DNA from: Campylobacter concisus
Lineage (GTDB): Bacteria > Campylobacterota > Campylobacteria > Campylobacterales > Campylobacteraceae
Length of the DNA: 64,000 nt
Reading direction: 5' to 3'
Assembly (NCBI RefSeq): GCF_003048835.2
Contig: NZ_CP060705.1
Coordinates: 1,116,001-1,180,000 of the forward strand
Part shown: positions 25,939-36,018 of the stretch, in pieces
How the letters are laid out: each line of letters begins with the position of its first letter
Position numbering within the stretch: position 1 is the stretch's first letter
Made by a program: the position numbers and the translations under genes
The notes under the pieces: generated by a model
Seen by the model: the letters and a program-made list of their open reading frames with translations, nothing else
What the model was told of the DNA's origin: nothing
Databases searched by the model: none

Positions 25939-27909
25939 ATGAATTTGCGTAGCATCTTAGTCAAGGTCTCGGCGATCATCGCTTTAGTTCTTGCCATTTG
26001 TATGGCTTGCTTTGTATTTTTTATATCAAACGTTTTGGAGCGTGAGATCAAGAATGGAGTGGCAACTACAGTTAAACAAGACGTCGCACTTGCAATGGAT
26101 ACAGTTGAGCTATTTGATGAAGATAACGAAGATAATGCAAAACTATATATGCATATCTTAAAAGAGGCTTTAGGCAACATAAGAGCCACTAGCCAAACCA
26201 TAAAAACAGAAAATGACGATGCTTTAGAGCTTATCTCAGATAAAATGGGCGTGTTAAATAACAACCACGAGATATCTGATAAGATCAAAAAGCTAACAAA
26301 CGGCGGCATCCCAACCATCTTTGCAAAATCAGGCAATGAATTTGCTGCTGTATCTACCTCACTTTTACTAGATGATGGCAGTAGAGCGCTTGGTATGCTA
26401 AACAAAACGATATATCCAAAGATGATGAATAAAGAGACGTATGTGGGGCCTCTAAACATTTTTGGTAGAAACTATATGTGTGTTTATGAGCCAGTCGTTC
26501 AAAACGGCGAAGTTGTAGCGGTTTTATTTATAGGTTACGACTTTACTGAAGGCTTAGAAGATCTTCAAAAGACAATGTCACAAATGAAGTTAGGTGAGCA
26601 TGGGTATTTCTCTATCTTTAATACAAAAACTAATAAATTTGAGATCCACCCAACTCAAGCTGGTAAAGAGCTAAGCAGCGATGTTAAAGCTGCTATGGAA
26701 AAAATAGCGAAACAAAAAGAAGGTGTTGAATTCGCTAATACTGGTGGTGTTGAACGAGTAGTTGCTTTTGAGCCATTTGACAAGCTAAACTGGATAGTGC
26801 TTGGCTCAGCTGTTACTGATGACTTTTTAACACCTCTAAAAGTGGTTAGTAAAAACTTCATCATAGCAAGCATTATAGTTACTTTGCTTCTTATCATAGT
26901 ATCTATCTTCTTGCTTAAAAAGCTAGTTGCAAATCCTATCGATAGACTAGGAGCAAATTTAAATGCTATAACATCTGACTTTACTCTTAAAATTCCAATC
27001 TACGGCAAAGATGAGATAGCTAAAATAAGCAATGATATAAACAACTTCATAGAGCGCATAAGAGTGCTTATAAGCGATACTAAAAATCTTTCAAGTGAAA
27101 ACAGCTCAGTCGCAAATGAGCTAAGCTCTACCTCTCTTCAAACGGGCAAACGCGTAGAAGAATCAACCCAGATCGTTGAAGAGACAAATCAAAGATGCAA
27201 GTCTATGCAAGAAAGTATGAAAGAGTCTCTATCTATAGCTCAAGCTGGTAAAGATGACCTTCAAAAGGCAAGCACTCATATAAAAACAGCTACTGACGCT
27301 ATCAAAGCCCTATCGTCTCAGATCGTAGACTCTGCAAACGTAGAGAGCCAAATGGCTGGCAAGATCGAGCAGCTTAGCCGTGACGCCGAGCAGGTAAAAT
27401 CAGTCCTTGTTGTTATCAACGATATCGCTGATCAGACAAATTTACTAGCTCTTAACGCAGCTATCGAAGCAGCAAGAGCAGGTGAGCATGGACGTGGCTT
27501 TGCAGTCGTTGCTGACGAGGTTAGACAGCTAGCTGAAAGAACTCAAAAGTCTCTAACAGAGATAAATGCAACTATCAACGTTATCGTTCAAGCGATCAAC
27601 GATAGTAGCGAGCAAATGGGTATCAACTCTAAGCAAATTCAAGAGCTAACCCATGTGGCAAGTGACGTTGAAAAGACGATAAATGATATGAGCGCAACGA
27701 TGAATAACGCCATAGCGATGTCTGATAAGACTATGCAAGACTACATCGCAACTGGTAAGAATGTAAATGAGATCATGGATGGCATCTCAGATATCAACCA
27801 AATTTCATCTGAAAATGCTAGAAGTGTCGAAGAGATAGCTTCTGCGGCTGAACATCTAAATAAGATGACAGATGCACTAAATTCTAAACTAAGTGTCTTT
27901 AGAACTTAA
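25939..27909 (+). CDS. Methyl-accepting chemotaxis protein with periplasmic Cache domain
   Basis: 656 residues. Membrane helix 1 at about 8-32, a periplasmic sensor of roughly 270 residues with Cache-type pattern ([45 protein letters not shown]), membrane helix 2 near 305-328, a HAMP-like stretch, then the long cytoplasmic signalling rod. The conserved hairpin tip that contacts CheA/CheW is [20 protein letters not shown]. The ligand is unknown. It is a single-gene unit with its own promoter and terminator. Confidence 0.94.
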   Translation: MNLRSILVKVSAIIALVLAICMACFVFFISNVLEREIKNGVATTVKQDVALAMDTVELFDEDNEDNAKLYMHILKEALGNIRATSQTIKTENDDALELISDKMGVLNNNHEISDKIKKLTNGGIPTIFAKSGNEFAAVSTSLLLDDGSRALGMLNKTIYPKMMNKETYVGPLNIFGRNYMCVYEPVVQNGEVVAVLFIGYDFTEGLEDLQKTMSQMKLGEHGYFSIFNTKTNKFEIHPTQAGKELSSDVKAAMEKIAKQKEGVEFANTGGVERVVAFEPFDKLNWIVLGSAVTDDFLTPLKVVSKNFIIASIIVTLLLIIVSIFLLKKLVANPIDRLGANLNAITSDFTLKIPIYGKDEIAKISNDINNFIERIRVLISDTKNLSSENSSVANELSSTSLQTGKRVEESTQIVEETNQRCKSMQESMKESLSIAQAGKDDLQKASTHIKTATDAIKALSSQIVDSANVESQMAGKIEQLSRDAEQVKSVLVVINDIADQTNLLALNAAIEAARAGEHGRGFAVVADEVRQLAERTQKSLTEINATINVIVQAINDSSEQMGINSKQIQELTHVASDVEKTINDMSATMNNAIAMSDKTMQDYIATGKNVNEIMDGISDINQISSENARSVEEIASAAEHLNKMTDALNSKLSVFRT

Positions 27910-27938
27910 GACTTTTACCTTTTAAATTTAATGTTTTT

Positions 27939-27964
27939 AGGTCTAGCTTTGGCTAGACCTTTTT
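27939..27964 (+). terminator. Terminator of the chemoreceptor gene
   Basis: AGGTCTAGC (27939-27947) and GCTAGACCT (27952-27960), loop TTTG, followed by TTTT: a perfect 9 bp stem with a U-tail. Confidence 0.88.
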
Positions 27965-28022
27965 AAATTTCACCTAGCTAAATTTAGCCAGCCCCACTTT
28001 TAAAACTATCTTTAAATTTACC

Positions 28023-29147
28023 CTACTCAAATATATTTTTATGCAAAATTTCTTCTAACACAACCGTGGCGTATGAGCCCTTTTGAAGTGTGAAATTTAG
28101 ACTAAAATGAGCGTTCTCTTCGTTGTATTTGTAGCTTGTGTTTTCAAGATACGCCCAGTTAAAGCGCCTTGAGCCAGTGATCTTTGAAGTAAGCAAAACT
28201 GCCTCAGCGAAAATTTCATCCTCAAGCTCTTTTGCCACGCCGCTTGCTTCATAGGCCTTTGCACCGACAATGAGACCAAGGCTTGTGATATCACGCCTAG
28301 CAAATCTTTGCGCCTCTTGATCTAAATTTTCACACAAAAAGAGCTTGCCAAATGGATAGTGCCCCAAAACCTCCCCTGGCAAAAGCTTAAAAAAACTCTC
28401 CTGCGCCTTCATCGCCTTTAGATCATCTTTGCTAAAGTTTTTATAAATTTCGCCTAGCTCATTTAGGCTAAAGTCGCTTACAAACCTTGAAATTTCAACC
28501 CTTTTGCTAAGATAGCGGTTAAAAAGTTCGCTTTGATAGGCTGAGATCAAAAAGTCATTTAGCTTTACATTTTTGCTCTTTTTGCCATTTATCGTGCCGT
28601 TTTTAAGTAGCTCCAGCCCAGTTGCAGCATTGTCGCCAAATTTACCAAAACGCTGATAGCCAAAGTAGTTTGCATAGCCCATTTTATCGATATTAGTAAA
28701 TGCCTGCTCGAGCTTTTTAGCGCTACTTGGCAGCACTTTTTTTAGGCGGATAAAAAAGCTATTGCCCTTTAGATGTCCGATGCGAAGCTTGTTTTTATGC
28801 ACGTTTAAATTTAAAATTTTCATCTTTTCGTGGCTAAAGTTTGCAAGCGCGCTCTCAAATTTACGAGGCATTGATATAAACTGCGTAGTCATCCCCTGCT
28901 TGTCCTTTAGCCCAGCATAGCCAAAGTCGCGCATCTTAGCCCCTGTAACCTCGCTTAAGGCGTGCAAAGCGTCGCTTGTCGTCATATCTTTTTTAGAAAT
29001 TTCAACGATCAAGTGCTCGCCGTCACCGCTAAATTCATAAAGCGGTATCTCGCGCACGACAAAATCATCTGAATTTTTAGAAAAATATGCCTCAATGGGC
29101 GCATGAGTGAGCGCATAGAGTGGCTTAAAAGTGGTGGCTTCTTGCAT
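28023..29147 (-). CDS. truD: tRNA pseudouridine(13) synthase
   Basis: 374 residues. [33 protein letters not shown] with the catalytic Asp, NYFGYQRFG and the [12 protein letters not shown] block in the insert domain are TruD signatures. Makes pseudouridine at tRNA position 13. The start lies 23 bp inside the end of thiL on the same strand, so the two are coupled. Confidence 0.94.
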   Translation of the reverse strand: MQEATTFKPLYALTHAPIEAYFSKNSDDFVVREIPLYEFSGDGEHLIVEISKKDMTTSDALHALSEVTGAKMRDFGYAGLKDKQGMTTQFISMPRKFESALANFSHEKMKILNLNVHKNKLRIGHLKGNSFFIRLKKVLPSSAKKLEQAFTNIDKMGYANYFGYQRFGKFGDNAATGLELLKNGTINGKKSKNVKLNDFLISAYQSELFNRYLSKRVEISRFVSDFSLNELGEIYKNFSKDDLKAMKAQESFFKLLPGEVLGHYPFGKLFLCENLDQEAQRFARRDITSLGLIVGAKAYEASGVAKELEDEIFAEAVLLTSKITGSRRFNWAYLENTSYKYNEENAHFSLNFTLQKGSYATVVLEEILHKNIFE

Positions 29148-29946
29148 TTTGTCTTAACCTTTTGTGTGAAATTTTTGCAAAGATGTTGATCTTTGTCCTA
29201 GTTTTTGCGGCGATCCTTTTTATAGCGCTTAAATTTTTAGGGCTAAAAGTAAATAAAACCTCGTACTCCTCGCCGCTACTAAGCTCAAATTTGCTTAGTT
29301 TTTTTGTAAATTCAGCCCCCTTTTTGCTAGCCTTTAAAAGCTTGCCAAGGTCGGTATTTAGCCCGTCTGAGATATCCATGGCAGAATTTAGCAGATGAGC
29401 TGCTTTGTAAAAAAACTTATCTCTTAAAATAGGCCTTTTAAAGCGTGAGTTTTTTGAAATTTGAGCTAGTCTTAGAAGCGAATTTAGCCCCTTTTGACTG
29501 CCTCCAAGCTTGCCTGTAAATGCAACTAGATCGCCAAATTTAGCATTTTTTCTTAGCACTGCCCTACCCTTTAGCTCGCCGATCACACTAACGCTTATGT
29601 TTAAAATGGGGCTACTTATCGTATCGCCGCCTATTATCTTTACGCCAAACTCCTCGCACGCCCTATTTATGCCGCTACTTAGCTCACTGATCTGCCGAGG
29701 CGTGAAGCTCTTTGGCAGACTAAGCCCTAGAAGAGCAAATTTAGGCTTAGCATTCATCACGATCGTATCTGAAAAATTTACGATCATCGCCTTGTAGCCG
29801 ATCTCTTCAAGGCTTAGCCAGCCAAGCTTAAAGTGCGAATTCTGTGCAAAAATGTCCTTGCTAAAGACCATTTTGCCGGCAACCGCCGCATCATCGCCGA
29901 TATATTCGTTACTAAAGCATGCAATCGTAAAATTTTCTTTATCCAT
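29125..29946 (-). CDS. thiL: Thiamine-monophosphate kinase
   Basis: 273 residues, short for ThiL (usually 300 or more), as is common in Campylobacter. [16 protein letters not shown] near the start, [32 protein letters not shown] and the metal-binding [14 protein letters not shown] are ThiL blocks. It phosphorylates thiamine monophosphate to the active cofactor. Upstream partner of truD. Confidence 0.9.
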   Translation of the reverse strand: MDKENFTIACFSNEYIGDDAAVAGKMVFSKDIFAQNSHFKLGWLSLEEIGYKAMIVNFSDTIVMNAKPKFALLGLSLPKSFTPRQISELSSGINRACEEFGVKIIGGDTISSPILNISVSVIGELKGRAVLRKNAKFGDLVAFTGKLGGSQKGLNSLLRLAQISKNSRFKRPILRDKFFYKAAHLLNSAMDISDGLNTDLGKLLKASKKGAEFTKKLSKFELSSGEEYEVLFTFSPKNLSAIKRIAAKTRTKINIFAKISHKRLRQNARSHHF

Positions 29947-30009
29947 TGAGCTATTATAATGAAACTCCTTTTAAATTTAGGATAAAATAAGCCCAAAAAA
30001 AGGATAGAT

Positions 30010-31023
30010 ATGCAAAGAGTTGAGATTTTTAGATTTGACGCGAAAAGAGATGTTTTGGCATATTTTAAGCCCTATTTTTTGGAAATTTCAGACTTTGCAA
30101 ACTTAAACGAGCTTTTTGCCCACGTAAAGAGCATAGACCCCTACTTTAGCCCTTTTGAAGGCTTTGTCAAGGTAAATGGCGTCGTAGTTAGCACCGCCCA
30201 GCCACTTGCAAATTTAGCTCAAAAATTTGGTAGCGAGCTTTGCATCGCCCCACTTGATGAAAAAAGAGCGGTTTTAGACCTTGCTATAAATGATGATGAC
30301 TTTTGGGCTAAATTTGAGCCATTTGCTAGCTTTTGCAAAAGGGCTGATAAAGAGCTTTACGCTAGTTTTAAGCCATATTTTTACGCTGATTTTGTGAGAG
30401 AGTATGAGCCAAATTTTATAGGCGCAGCAGCGATAATGCTAGCTCATCATCTTTACAAAAATGAGAAAAATGATGAAATTTTAAAGCTAGTTGGTGCTAA
30501 AAATGGCGTTTTGATAGCCTGCGAGCTTAATGATCTACTCTTTGAAGGTAGCGAAAAATACACCGAAGCGATTGATTTTTTCAAAGAAATTTTAGGCATA
30601 AAAGCTGCGCAAAAACATGAAAACGAGCTTGAAAAGATAGAAAAACTTAGTAAATTTAAAGAGTTTAAGATAGCCATAAAAGATAAACTGCCAGCAAATT
30701 TAAGCGATTTTAGAGCAAATTTCATAGAGCTAGATCTAAAAATTCCTTGTGGATATGATCTTTTAAAGGTCGATGAAGAGCTAGCTTGCAAGCTTGCTAG
30801 CGATACCATCTTTGCTGCATTTGACAGTGGAGCGGACTTTTTACTGGCCCTAAACGAGGCGCAATTTTATATGTTTGATGCTCTTAGTGCAAAGCTATCG
30901 AAAATTTGCGGAAGAGATTTGGACGGATTTTATATACTTAGACAAAGCGAGCTGATAGCGCTAGCAAACGGCGATACGCCTCAAAGCCTAAGCGAGCATA
31001 GGCTAAAAGTCAGACTGGTTTGA
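30010..31023 (+). CDS. Conserved epsilon-proteobacterial protein (possibly DUF5644), unknown function
   Basis: 337 residues, soluble, with an AAAAAAAGGATAG ribosome region before the ATG. Residues 1-90 form a small beta-rich domain with a VEIFRFDAKRDVLAYFKPY start and a GFVKVNGVVVS strand, resembling the beta-grasp fold of 2Fe-2S ferredoxin-like domains but without the cysteine set. The remainder is helical and contains NFIGAAAIMLAHHLYKN, then a C-terminal block with SGADFLLALNEAQFYMFD, which recalls the cysteine-rich domains of heterodisulfide-reductase-like proteins. My recollection is that such proteins are annotated with DUF5644 in Campylobacter. No enzymatic role can be stated. Confidence 0.68.
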   Translation: MQRVEIFRFDAKRDVLAYFKPYFLEISDFANLNELFAHVKSIDPYFSPFEGFVKVNGVVVSTAQPLANLAQKFGSELCIAPLDEKRAVLDLAINDDDFWAKFEPFASFCKRADKELYASFKPYFYADFVREYEPNFIGAAAIMLAHHLYKNEKNDEILKLVGAKNGVLIACELNDLLFEGSEKYTEAIDFFKEILGIKAAQKHENELEKIEKLSKFKEFKIAIKDKLPANLSDFRANFIELDLKIPCGYDLLKVDEELACKLASDTIFAAFDSGADFLLALNEAQFYMFDALSAKLSKICGRDLDGFYILRQSELIALANGDTPQSLSEHRLKVRLV

Positions 31024-31147
31024 TAGCTGGCTCTATCTTTAAACGTATATTGATGAAAATTTATTGGCCTTACAAAAGCCAACTCACTCAACAGTGAATA
31101 GACTAGATTAAAACATAGCCAAATTTTAACAAAAATATACTCATAAA

Positions 31148-32725
31148 TTAATTTTCATACCCATCCTTTAAAAATGAAATCTTTTTTTCTTTTAATTTTT
31201 TCCAATCTTTACATTTATTCAAAGATTGAGGTTTTTCATGTAATAGTACTTCATAAGAAAATAACCAGAATTCATCATCAATGTTATTTGTATCATCAAT
31301 AAAATTTTCTGCCATTTGAATATACTTAGAACAATTTCTTTTGTGCCTTTTATCATATAAATAACAAAGTAGCATTAAGGTACAATCTTCTTTCTTTGTA
31401 GCCTCTTTTGATACGCATATATGCATTAGCTTAAATCTATATTTTAATGCAAAATATATGGCATACGACATTGCTTCATAATTTTTATTTTCTTGTCCTA
31501 GCTTAAAAATGTTCAATGATATTTCTTGAATTTTTTCTACTCCAATATTTTTATTGTCAATAAATTTATCAAATACTTGTTCTAAAAGAAAAATTAAATA
31601 TGAATAAATTAAAACTAAATGATGAACTATATCTATAAAATATTTAATGGCATTTGGTGTCATATCCTTTTTTAAAAGCATCTTGATAGCATATGTTAAA
31701 ATCGATGCATTATTTTTATTTTCTTTCATCAAGTCCAACGCCAAATCCATAAAAGGAGCGATACCACTATATTTAATCTTTCCTTCCCATTCTTCAATTT
31801 TATATATTTTTAATTTTCTTGCCCAATCTTCTTCAAAAGAATTCGGTAATTCTATTATCTCAGTTTTTTTGTGATTTAATAACAATCCAAATTCTTTTAA
31901 CGACTGAGACAAATCTAATAAAAATTTATCTGCTTTTTCTCTGGTTTCTACATAACAACTATAATCATCTATGTGCCTTATATATTGATATTTATCTTTT
32001 ATTTTTGCGTCTACTGCAATTAAAATTATTTCAGAAACTAAATTGGAGCTATGTGGTCCTATTAAAATTCCATGCGTTTCGTTGTTGTTTAGCCACTGTG
32101 CAGAGCTATCAATCATATTATAATATTCTTTTTTTGAGTTACGATTTCCTTTTGCATTATTCTTGCCAATCAAAGCCCATGGTATAGCATGGGTATATAT
32201 ACTGGGAAAACAAGTCGAAATATCAGCCTTCACTTTATATTTCTTGCCGATAAAAATTTCTTGCTCTGGATTACCATCAATATGATAATCCTTATAATTC
32301 ATGTCAAAAAGCTTATCTAAATAATTTTTTATATCAAGTAATTCATTTTTATCTTTAATTTTTCTAATATGTATGCGGCTTATCTTGTATTTGTCTTTCT
32401 TTGTTTTCTCTCTAAAATATTCTTTTAATTCCCAAAAACTCTCTCTCAAAATTTTACACTGCTTATAATAAGCAAAAGGATTTGGAATAGCCAAAATTCT
32501 TGGTATGTTTATATTTCTCATATTTTCATATTTTATATATTTAAATGTTTTTTGATCAAATTCAGGATCATAATCCCTACAAAATTCAAAAAATTTTACT
32601 GATGATAAAAAGTTAGGAATTTTTTCCGCAAACATTCCATAGCCAAGCAAACCCTCAAATAATTCATCATTATTTATTTGATTTAAGCATTCATAATAAC
32701 TTTTTTGTCCATTAACATCTTTCAT
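31148..32725 (-). CDS. Reverse transcriptase of the Abi/unknown-group, defence-associated type
   Basis: 525 residues. RT motif A is KADISTCFPSIY (166-177, Asp168); motif B is GILIGPHSSNLVSEI (219-233), without the QG of retrons and introns; motif C is RHIDDY (250-255, Asp253-Asp254), in place of YxDD; then LLLNHKKTEI (281-290) as motif D. An upstream IPNPFAYYKQC block (80-90) resembles the IPxPxxYxxLC segment of AbiA/AbiK-type RTs. Residues 300-525 are all helical, as in the alpha-repeat tail of Abi RTs. There is no maturase or endonuclease domain and no intron or retron context. The gene is far more AT-rich than its neighbours and begins 8 bp after ubiD, suggesting a recent insertion expressed from the ubiD transcript. 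A phage-defence role is inferred. Confidence 0.85.
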   Translation of the reverse strand: MKDVNGQKSYYECLNQINNDELFEGLLGYGMFAEKIPNFLSSVKFFEFCRDYDPEFDQKTFKYIKYENMRNINIPRILAIPNPFAYYKQCKILRESFWELKEYFREKTKKDKYKISRIHIRKIKDKNELLDIKNYLDKLFDMNYKDYHIDGNPEQEIFIGKKYKVKADISTCFPSIYTHAIPWALIGKNNAKGNRNSKKEYYNMIDSSAQWLNNNETHGILIGPHSSNLVSEIILIAVDAKIKDKYQYIRHIDDYSCYVETREKADKFLLDLSQSLKEFGLLLNHKKTEIIELPNSFEEDWARKLKIYKIEEWEGKIKYSGIAPFMDLALDLMKENKNNASILTYAIKMLLKKDMTPNAIKYFIDIVHHLVLIYSYLIFLLEQVFDKFIDNKNIGVEKIQEISLNIFKLGQENKNYEAMSYAIYFALKYRFKLMHICVSKEATKKEDCTLMLLCYLYDKRHKRNCSKYIQMAENFIDDTNNIDDEFWLFSYEVLLHEKPQSLNKCKDWKKLKEKKISFLKDGYEN

Positions 32726-32733
32726 TATCCATC

Positions 32734-34542
32734 CTACCCAAATATCTCAAATTTACTAAATAGCTCTGGCTCATCTTTTACTACGCCTCGCTTCACAAGA
32801 GTAGCCACCACTCCGCGGTCGCAGTCAGTTTGCATAGGCCAGCCACGAGTGTATCCTTCTAGTTTGTCCTTGCTCGTCGCATCCACGCAGAAATTTTCAC
32901 CATCTATATAGATATCACGCAAGGCATCTATGTTATTTGTCACACGCCAAAGCAGCATATATGGGTTTTCTAGGTAGTTTTGCATATCCACAACAACCAG
33001 TAGCTTGAAAAATTCATTAAACGCCAAAAGCTTAGTAAATAGCTCTTTTACAGGGCGATCTTTTTCAAATTTCACTACACAAATAGGCGTTTTGCTCCTG
33101 GTTTTAAACTGCCTAAGCTCCTTAACATTTGGCGCAAGGCTTTGAAATTTAGCCAAAAGTTCATCGTCGCTTAAAACTGCAGGGCTAAATTTACAAAAGT
33201 CCTGCGTCGCGTCGATGCCTAGCTTGCCACCAAAGCACGAGTTTGGACTGGCGTGATCGAGCTGGTCGCACACACCTTGGCTTATCAGCACACTTTCGCT
33301 GCCAAATCTATCAAGCACAAAGTCCGCAAATTTGTCGTATTTCGCTAGCTCTGGTGCATCGTTACCCACAAAGATCGCATGCTTTACAAAGCTCATCTGC
33401 CCAACTCCCCAAAACGCGTGCATCGCCTGCTTTGCGTGCGCTGGATAAAGGGCGTTGATCTTGGCTAAGATAAGGTTGTGAAAGACGCCATTTTCAGGCA
33501 TGTTGTAGTCTAGTAGCTCTGGCACGGTCGTACGTAAAAGTGGCAAGAAAATGCGCTCAGTAGCCCAGCCCATATACTTATCCTCAAGCGGTGGCTTGCC
33601 AACCACGGTCACGTGAAAGACAGGGTCTTGCTTGCTCGTTATCGCCGTAACATCCATCACTGGAAATGGCTCAACCGGCGTGTAAAAGCCAGTGTGATCG
33701 CCAAATGGCCCCTCAAGCTCGCTCTTAGTCGTATCCACAAAGCCCTCTATCACGTAGTCGGCGTCGTGCGGGACGTAAATTTCATTGGTTAGCGACTTTA
33801 CAAGCTTTGCTGGCTCTTTGCGGATAAAGCCGTAAAGTAGCAGCTCAAAGACGCCCTTTGGCAGCGGCGCTTGACCGCACCAGATATATAGCGGATCGCC
33901 ACCGATCGCCACCGAAACTGGCATCTTACGGCCTGCACGCTTATACTCGTGGAAGAAATTTGCACCGTCTTTGTGGATCTGCCAGTGCATGCCAAGGCGA
34001 TTTTTATCATAAATTTGCAAGCGGTACATGCCTAAATTTTGCAGCGCGCCATCAAGACTTTGCGTATAGACCTGCCCCATCGTGATAAAAGCGCCTCCGT
34101 CATGTGGCCAAGTCTTTAGCGCAGGCAGGCTCAAAAGATCGGCCTGCTCGCCCATAAATTTGACCTGCTGGCACTCGCCCTCGCCTTTTAGCCTTTTTGT
34201 AAATATCTTTCTCATATTAAAAAGATAAGATAAAAAGTCAAGCTTCTCTTTGAAATTCTCAGGTTTTTTGGGCTTTAAAAGCTTCTCTATCTCAGCTGCG
34301 ATCTCATCAGGCTGCACGCCAAATATCAGCTCAAGCGCCCTTTTTGAGCCGTAGATATTTGTAAGCACTGGGGCAAATTTACGCCCAGTTTTTTTGCAGA
34401 CTGGATTTGTAAAAAGTAGTGCTTGTGAGCCCGCGCGTTTGACCTCGATATAGCTAGCGTGCGCGATCTCCAGGTCGATATCTACTGGCTCATTGATCAC
34501 CCTAAGTAGGCCGTTATCTTTTAAAAGCTTGATGTAGTCCAT
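32734..34542 (-). CDS. ubiD: UbiD family decarboxylase (menaquinone pathway type)
   Basis: 602 residues, full length for UbiD-type prenylated-FMN-dependent decarboxylases. Conserved blocks include GGAFITMGQVYTQ, LGMYRLQIYDKNRLGMHWQ, PVSVAIGGDPLYIW and ELEGPFGDHTGFYTP, which holds the catalytic Glu/Arg region. In Campylobacter and Helicobacter the enzyme is assigned to the futalosine route of menaquinone synthesis. An RT gene follows in the same direction after 8 bp. Confidence 0.92.
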   Translation of the reverse strand: MDYIKLLKDNGLLRVINEPVDIDLEIAHASYIEVKRAGSQALLFTNPVCKKTGRKFAPVLTNIYGSKRALELIFGVQPDEIAAEIEKLLKPKKPENFKEKLDFLSYLFNMRKIFTKRLKGEGECQQVKFMGEQADLLSLPALKTWPHDGGAFITMGQVYTQSLDGALQNLGMYRLQIYDKNRLGMHWQIHKDGANFFHEYKRAGRKMPVSVAIGGDPLYIWCGQAPLPKGVFELLLYGFIRKEPAKLVKSLTNEIYVPHDADYVIEGFVDTTKSELEGPFGDHTGFYTPVEPFPVMDVTAITSKQDPVFHVTVVGKPPLEDKYMGWATERIFLPLLRTTVPELLDYNMPENGVFHNLILAKINALYPAHAKQAMHAFWGVGQMSFVKHAIFVGNDAPELAKYDKFADFVLDRFGSESVLISQGVCDQLDHASPNSCFGGKLGIDATQDFCKFSPAVLSDDELLAKFQSLAPNVKELRQFKTRSKTPICVVKFEKDRPVKELFTKLLAFNEFFKLLVVVDMQNYLENPYMLLWRVTNNIDALRDIYIDGENFCVDATSKDKLEGYTRGWPMQTDCDRGVVATLVKRGVVKDEPELFSKFEIFG

Positions 34543-34727
34543 ATTTTTCCCTTAAATTTTCAAAGATGATAGCTAAAATTTGATAAAAAAGGCGATGCTA
34601 ATATTTTGTTATTGCACACAAAGGCAGTTTGTGCGTGTCTGTTTTTTATCGTAAAAATAATAAATTTATAATCTATCATCGTGGCTAAAAAAGTGGCGTA
34701 ACAGCAGGCGAATGATTAAATTTAGGA

Positions 34728-35078
34728 CTACTCTAGCAGCTCGCCAAATATCTCTTTGCTATATTTCATAAAGCGCTCATTAAGCTTTACGCCCTCTGTA
34801 TCTACGCAAATAAGGCTATCTTGCATCTCAAAAATGATAGTTTTTTCAGAGATCGTCACCCGCTTGCAAGCGTTATAACAAACATCGCCATTGCACTCTG
34901 CATATAGGCCGTTTATGTCGGCGTTTTCGTCGTCACCTTTTTTTAGTTTGATCGGTCTTTGAAAGATTATGTAGTTTTTGTAGTCATATTTGTCGTCTGC
35001 AAGACCGATCATATAGTAGTTGTCTTTGCTATTTTTGGTAGCACTTATGGCTTTTGCTTTAAATTTTAGCTCAAACAC
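34728..35078 (-). CDS. Small protein resembling Imm10-type immunity proteins
   Basis: 116 residues, no signal. The central pattern MIGLADDKYDYKNYIIFQRP, followed by an acidic stretch and the beta-strand GLYAECNGD, fits my recollection of the Imm10 family, proposed immunity proteins for polymorphic toxins. It sits 2 bp upstream-side of hemC on the same strand with no toxin next to it. It could simply be a conserved Campylobacter protein of unrelated role. Confidence 0.55.
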   Translation of the reverse strand: MFELKFKAKAISATKNSKDNYYMIGLADDKYDYKNYIIFQRPIKLKKGDDENADINGLYAECNGDVCYNACKRVTISEKTIIFEMQDSLICVDTEGVKLNERFMKYSKEIFGELLE

Positions 35079-35080
35079 GC

Positions 35081-36010
35081 TTACGCCATCTCCTCGGCAC
35101 GTTTTAGTAGCTCTCTAGCACCTTTTTCTATAAATTTATGCGCTAGCTCCTTGCCGATGCTTTGAAATTTATTCTTGCTAGTCTTTAAGCTATCTTTTAT
35201 ATACTCGCTTCCATCAGGCAGGCCAACGATCGCATCGATAGAAATTTCATCACCTTGTAGCCTTGCGCTGATGCCTATTGGCACTTGGCAACCCCCCTCT
35301 AAAACGCTTACAAAGTCACGCTCTATGGTCGTTTCTATAACTGCATTTTCGTCATTTAGAAAGTCAATCTGCTCTAAAATTTGCTTCTCGTCTCTAGCCT
35401 CTATACCAAGAGCACCCTGACCCATCGCAGGTATCATCTCGTCAAAGCCAAATGTGTAGATGTGTGCCACTTCAGCCTTGATATTTAGGCGGTTTATGCC
35501 AGCCATCGCCAAAATGATCGCATCAAATTCGCCCTCTTTTAGCTTTCTAAGCCTAGTTTGTACGTTTCCACGAAGCGAGATGATCTCAAGATCAGGCCTC
35601 ATGATAAGTAGCTGCATCTTACGGCGTAGGCTCGTTGTGCCAACCTTTGCACCGTGCGGTAGGTCGCTAAATTTAGCAAATTTCTCACTTATCATCGCAT
35701 CTCTTGTATCCTCGCGTGAGCAAATGGCCGCTAGTTTAAGCCCTTCTGGAAAGACTACTGGGACGTCTTTTAGGCTATGCACGGCGATGTCAGTCTCGCC
35801 TTTTAGCATGCTATCTTCAAGCTCTTTTGTAAAAAGCCCTTTGCCGCCGATCTTGGCAAGTGGCGTGTCAAGTATCACGTCGCCCTTTGTCTTCATGCCC
35901 TCAAGCACGACCTTCACGCCCTTGTGCTGCGCCTCGATCCTAGCCTTGATATGCTCGCTTTGCCAAAGCGCTAAGATGCTCTTTCTAGTTGCTATTTTTA
36001 TCTCTTTCAT
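35081..36010 (-). CDS. hemC: Hydroxymethylbilane synthase
   Basis: 309 residues. EIKIATRKSILALWQSEHIK at the start, DIAVHSLKDVPV, GTTSLRRKMQL and VLEGGCQVPIG, whose Cys carries the dipyrromethane cofactor, are all HemC hallmarks. It polymerises porphobilinogen in haem synthesis. Two ATGs are adjacent (36013 and 36010); AGGAG abuts the first, so the second has the better spacing. It belongs to a haem/tRNA cluster with proS and hemA. Confidence 0.95.
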   Translation of the reverse strand: MKEIKIATRKSILALWQSEHIKARIEAQHKGVKVVLEGMKTKGDVILDTPLAKIGGKGLFTKELEDSMLKGETDIAVHSLKDVPVVFPEGLKLAAICSREDTRDAMISEKFAKFSDLPHGAKVGTTSLRRKMQLLIMRPDLEIISLRGNVQTRLRKLKEGEFDAIILAMAGINRLNIKAEVAHIYTFGFDEMIPAMGQGALGIEARDEKQILEQIDFLNDENAVIETTIERDFVSVLEGGCQVPIGISARLQGDEISIDAIVGLPDGSEYIKDSLKTSKNKFQSIGKELAHKFIEKGARELLKRAEEMA

Positions 36011-36018
36011 CATCTCTC

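Noticed and set aside
29947-30009. Riboswitch ahead of the thiL gene
   Set aside because: The 63 bp gap is too short for a TPP riboswitch and no CTGAGA-type block is present.
34610-34650. Hairpin CACAAA/TTTGTG followed by a T-run on the plus strand
   Set aside because: No plus-strand gene ends there, the stem is only 6 bp, and the position between two minus-strand genes makes a terminator role unlikely.
35285-35300. C6 tract in hemC as a phase-variation site
   Set aside because: Only six C residues and the frame is intact across it; too short to be persuasive, and hemC is essential for haem synthesis.
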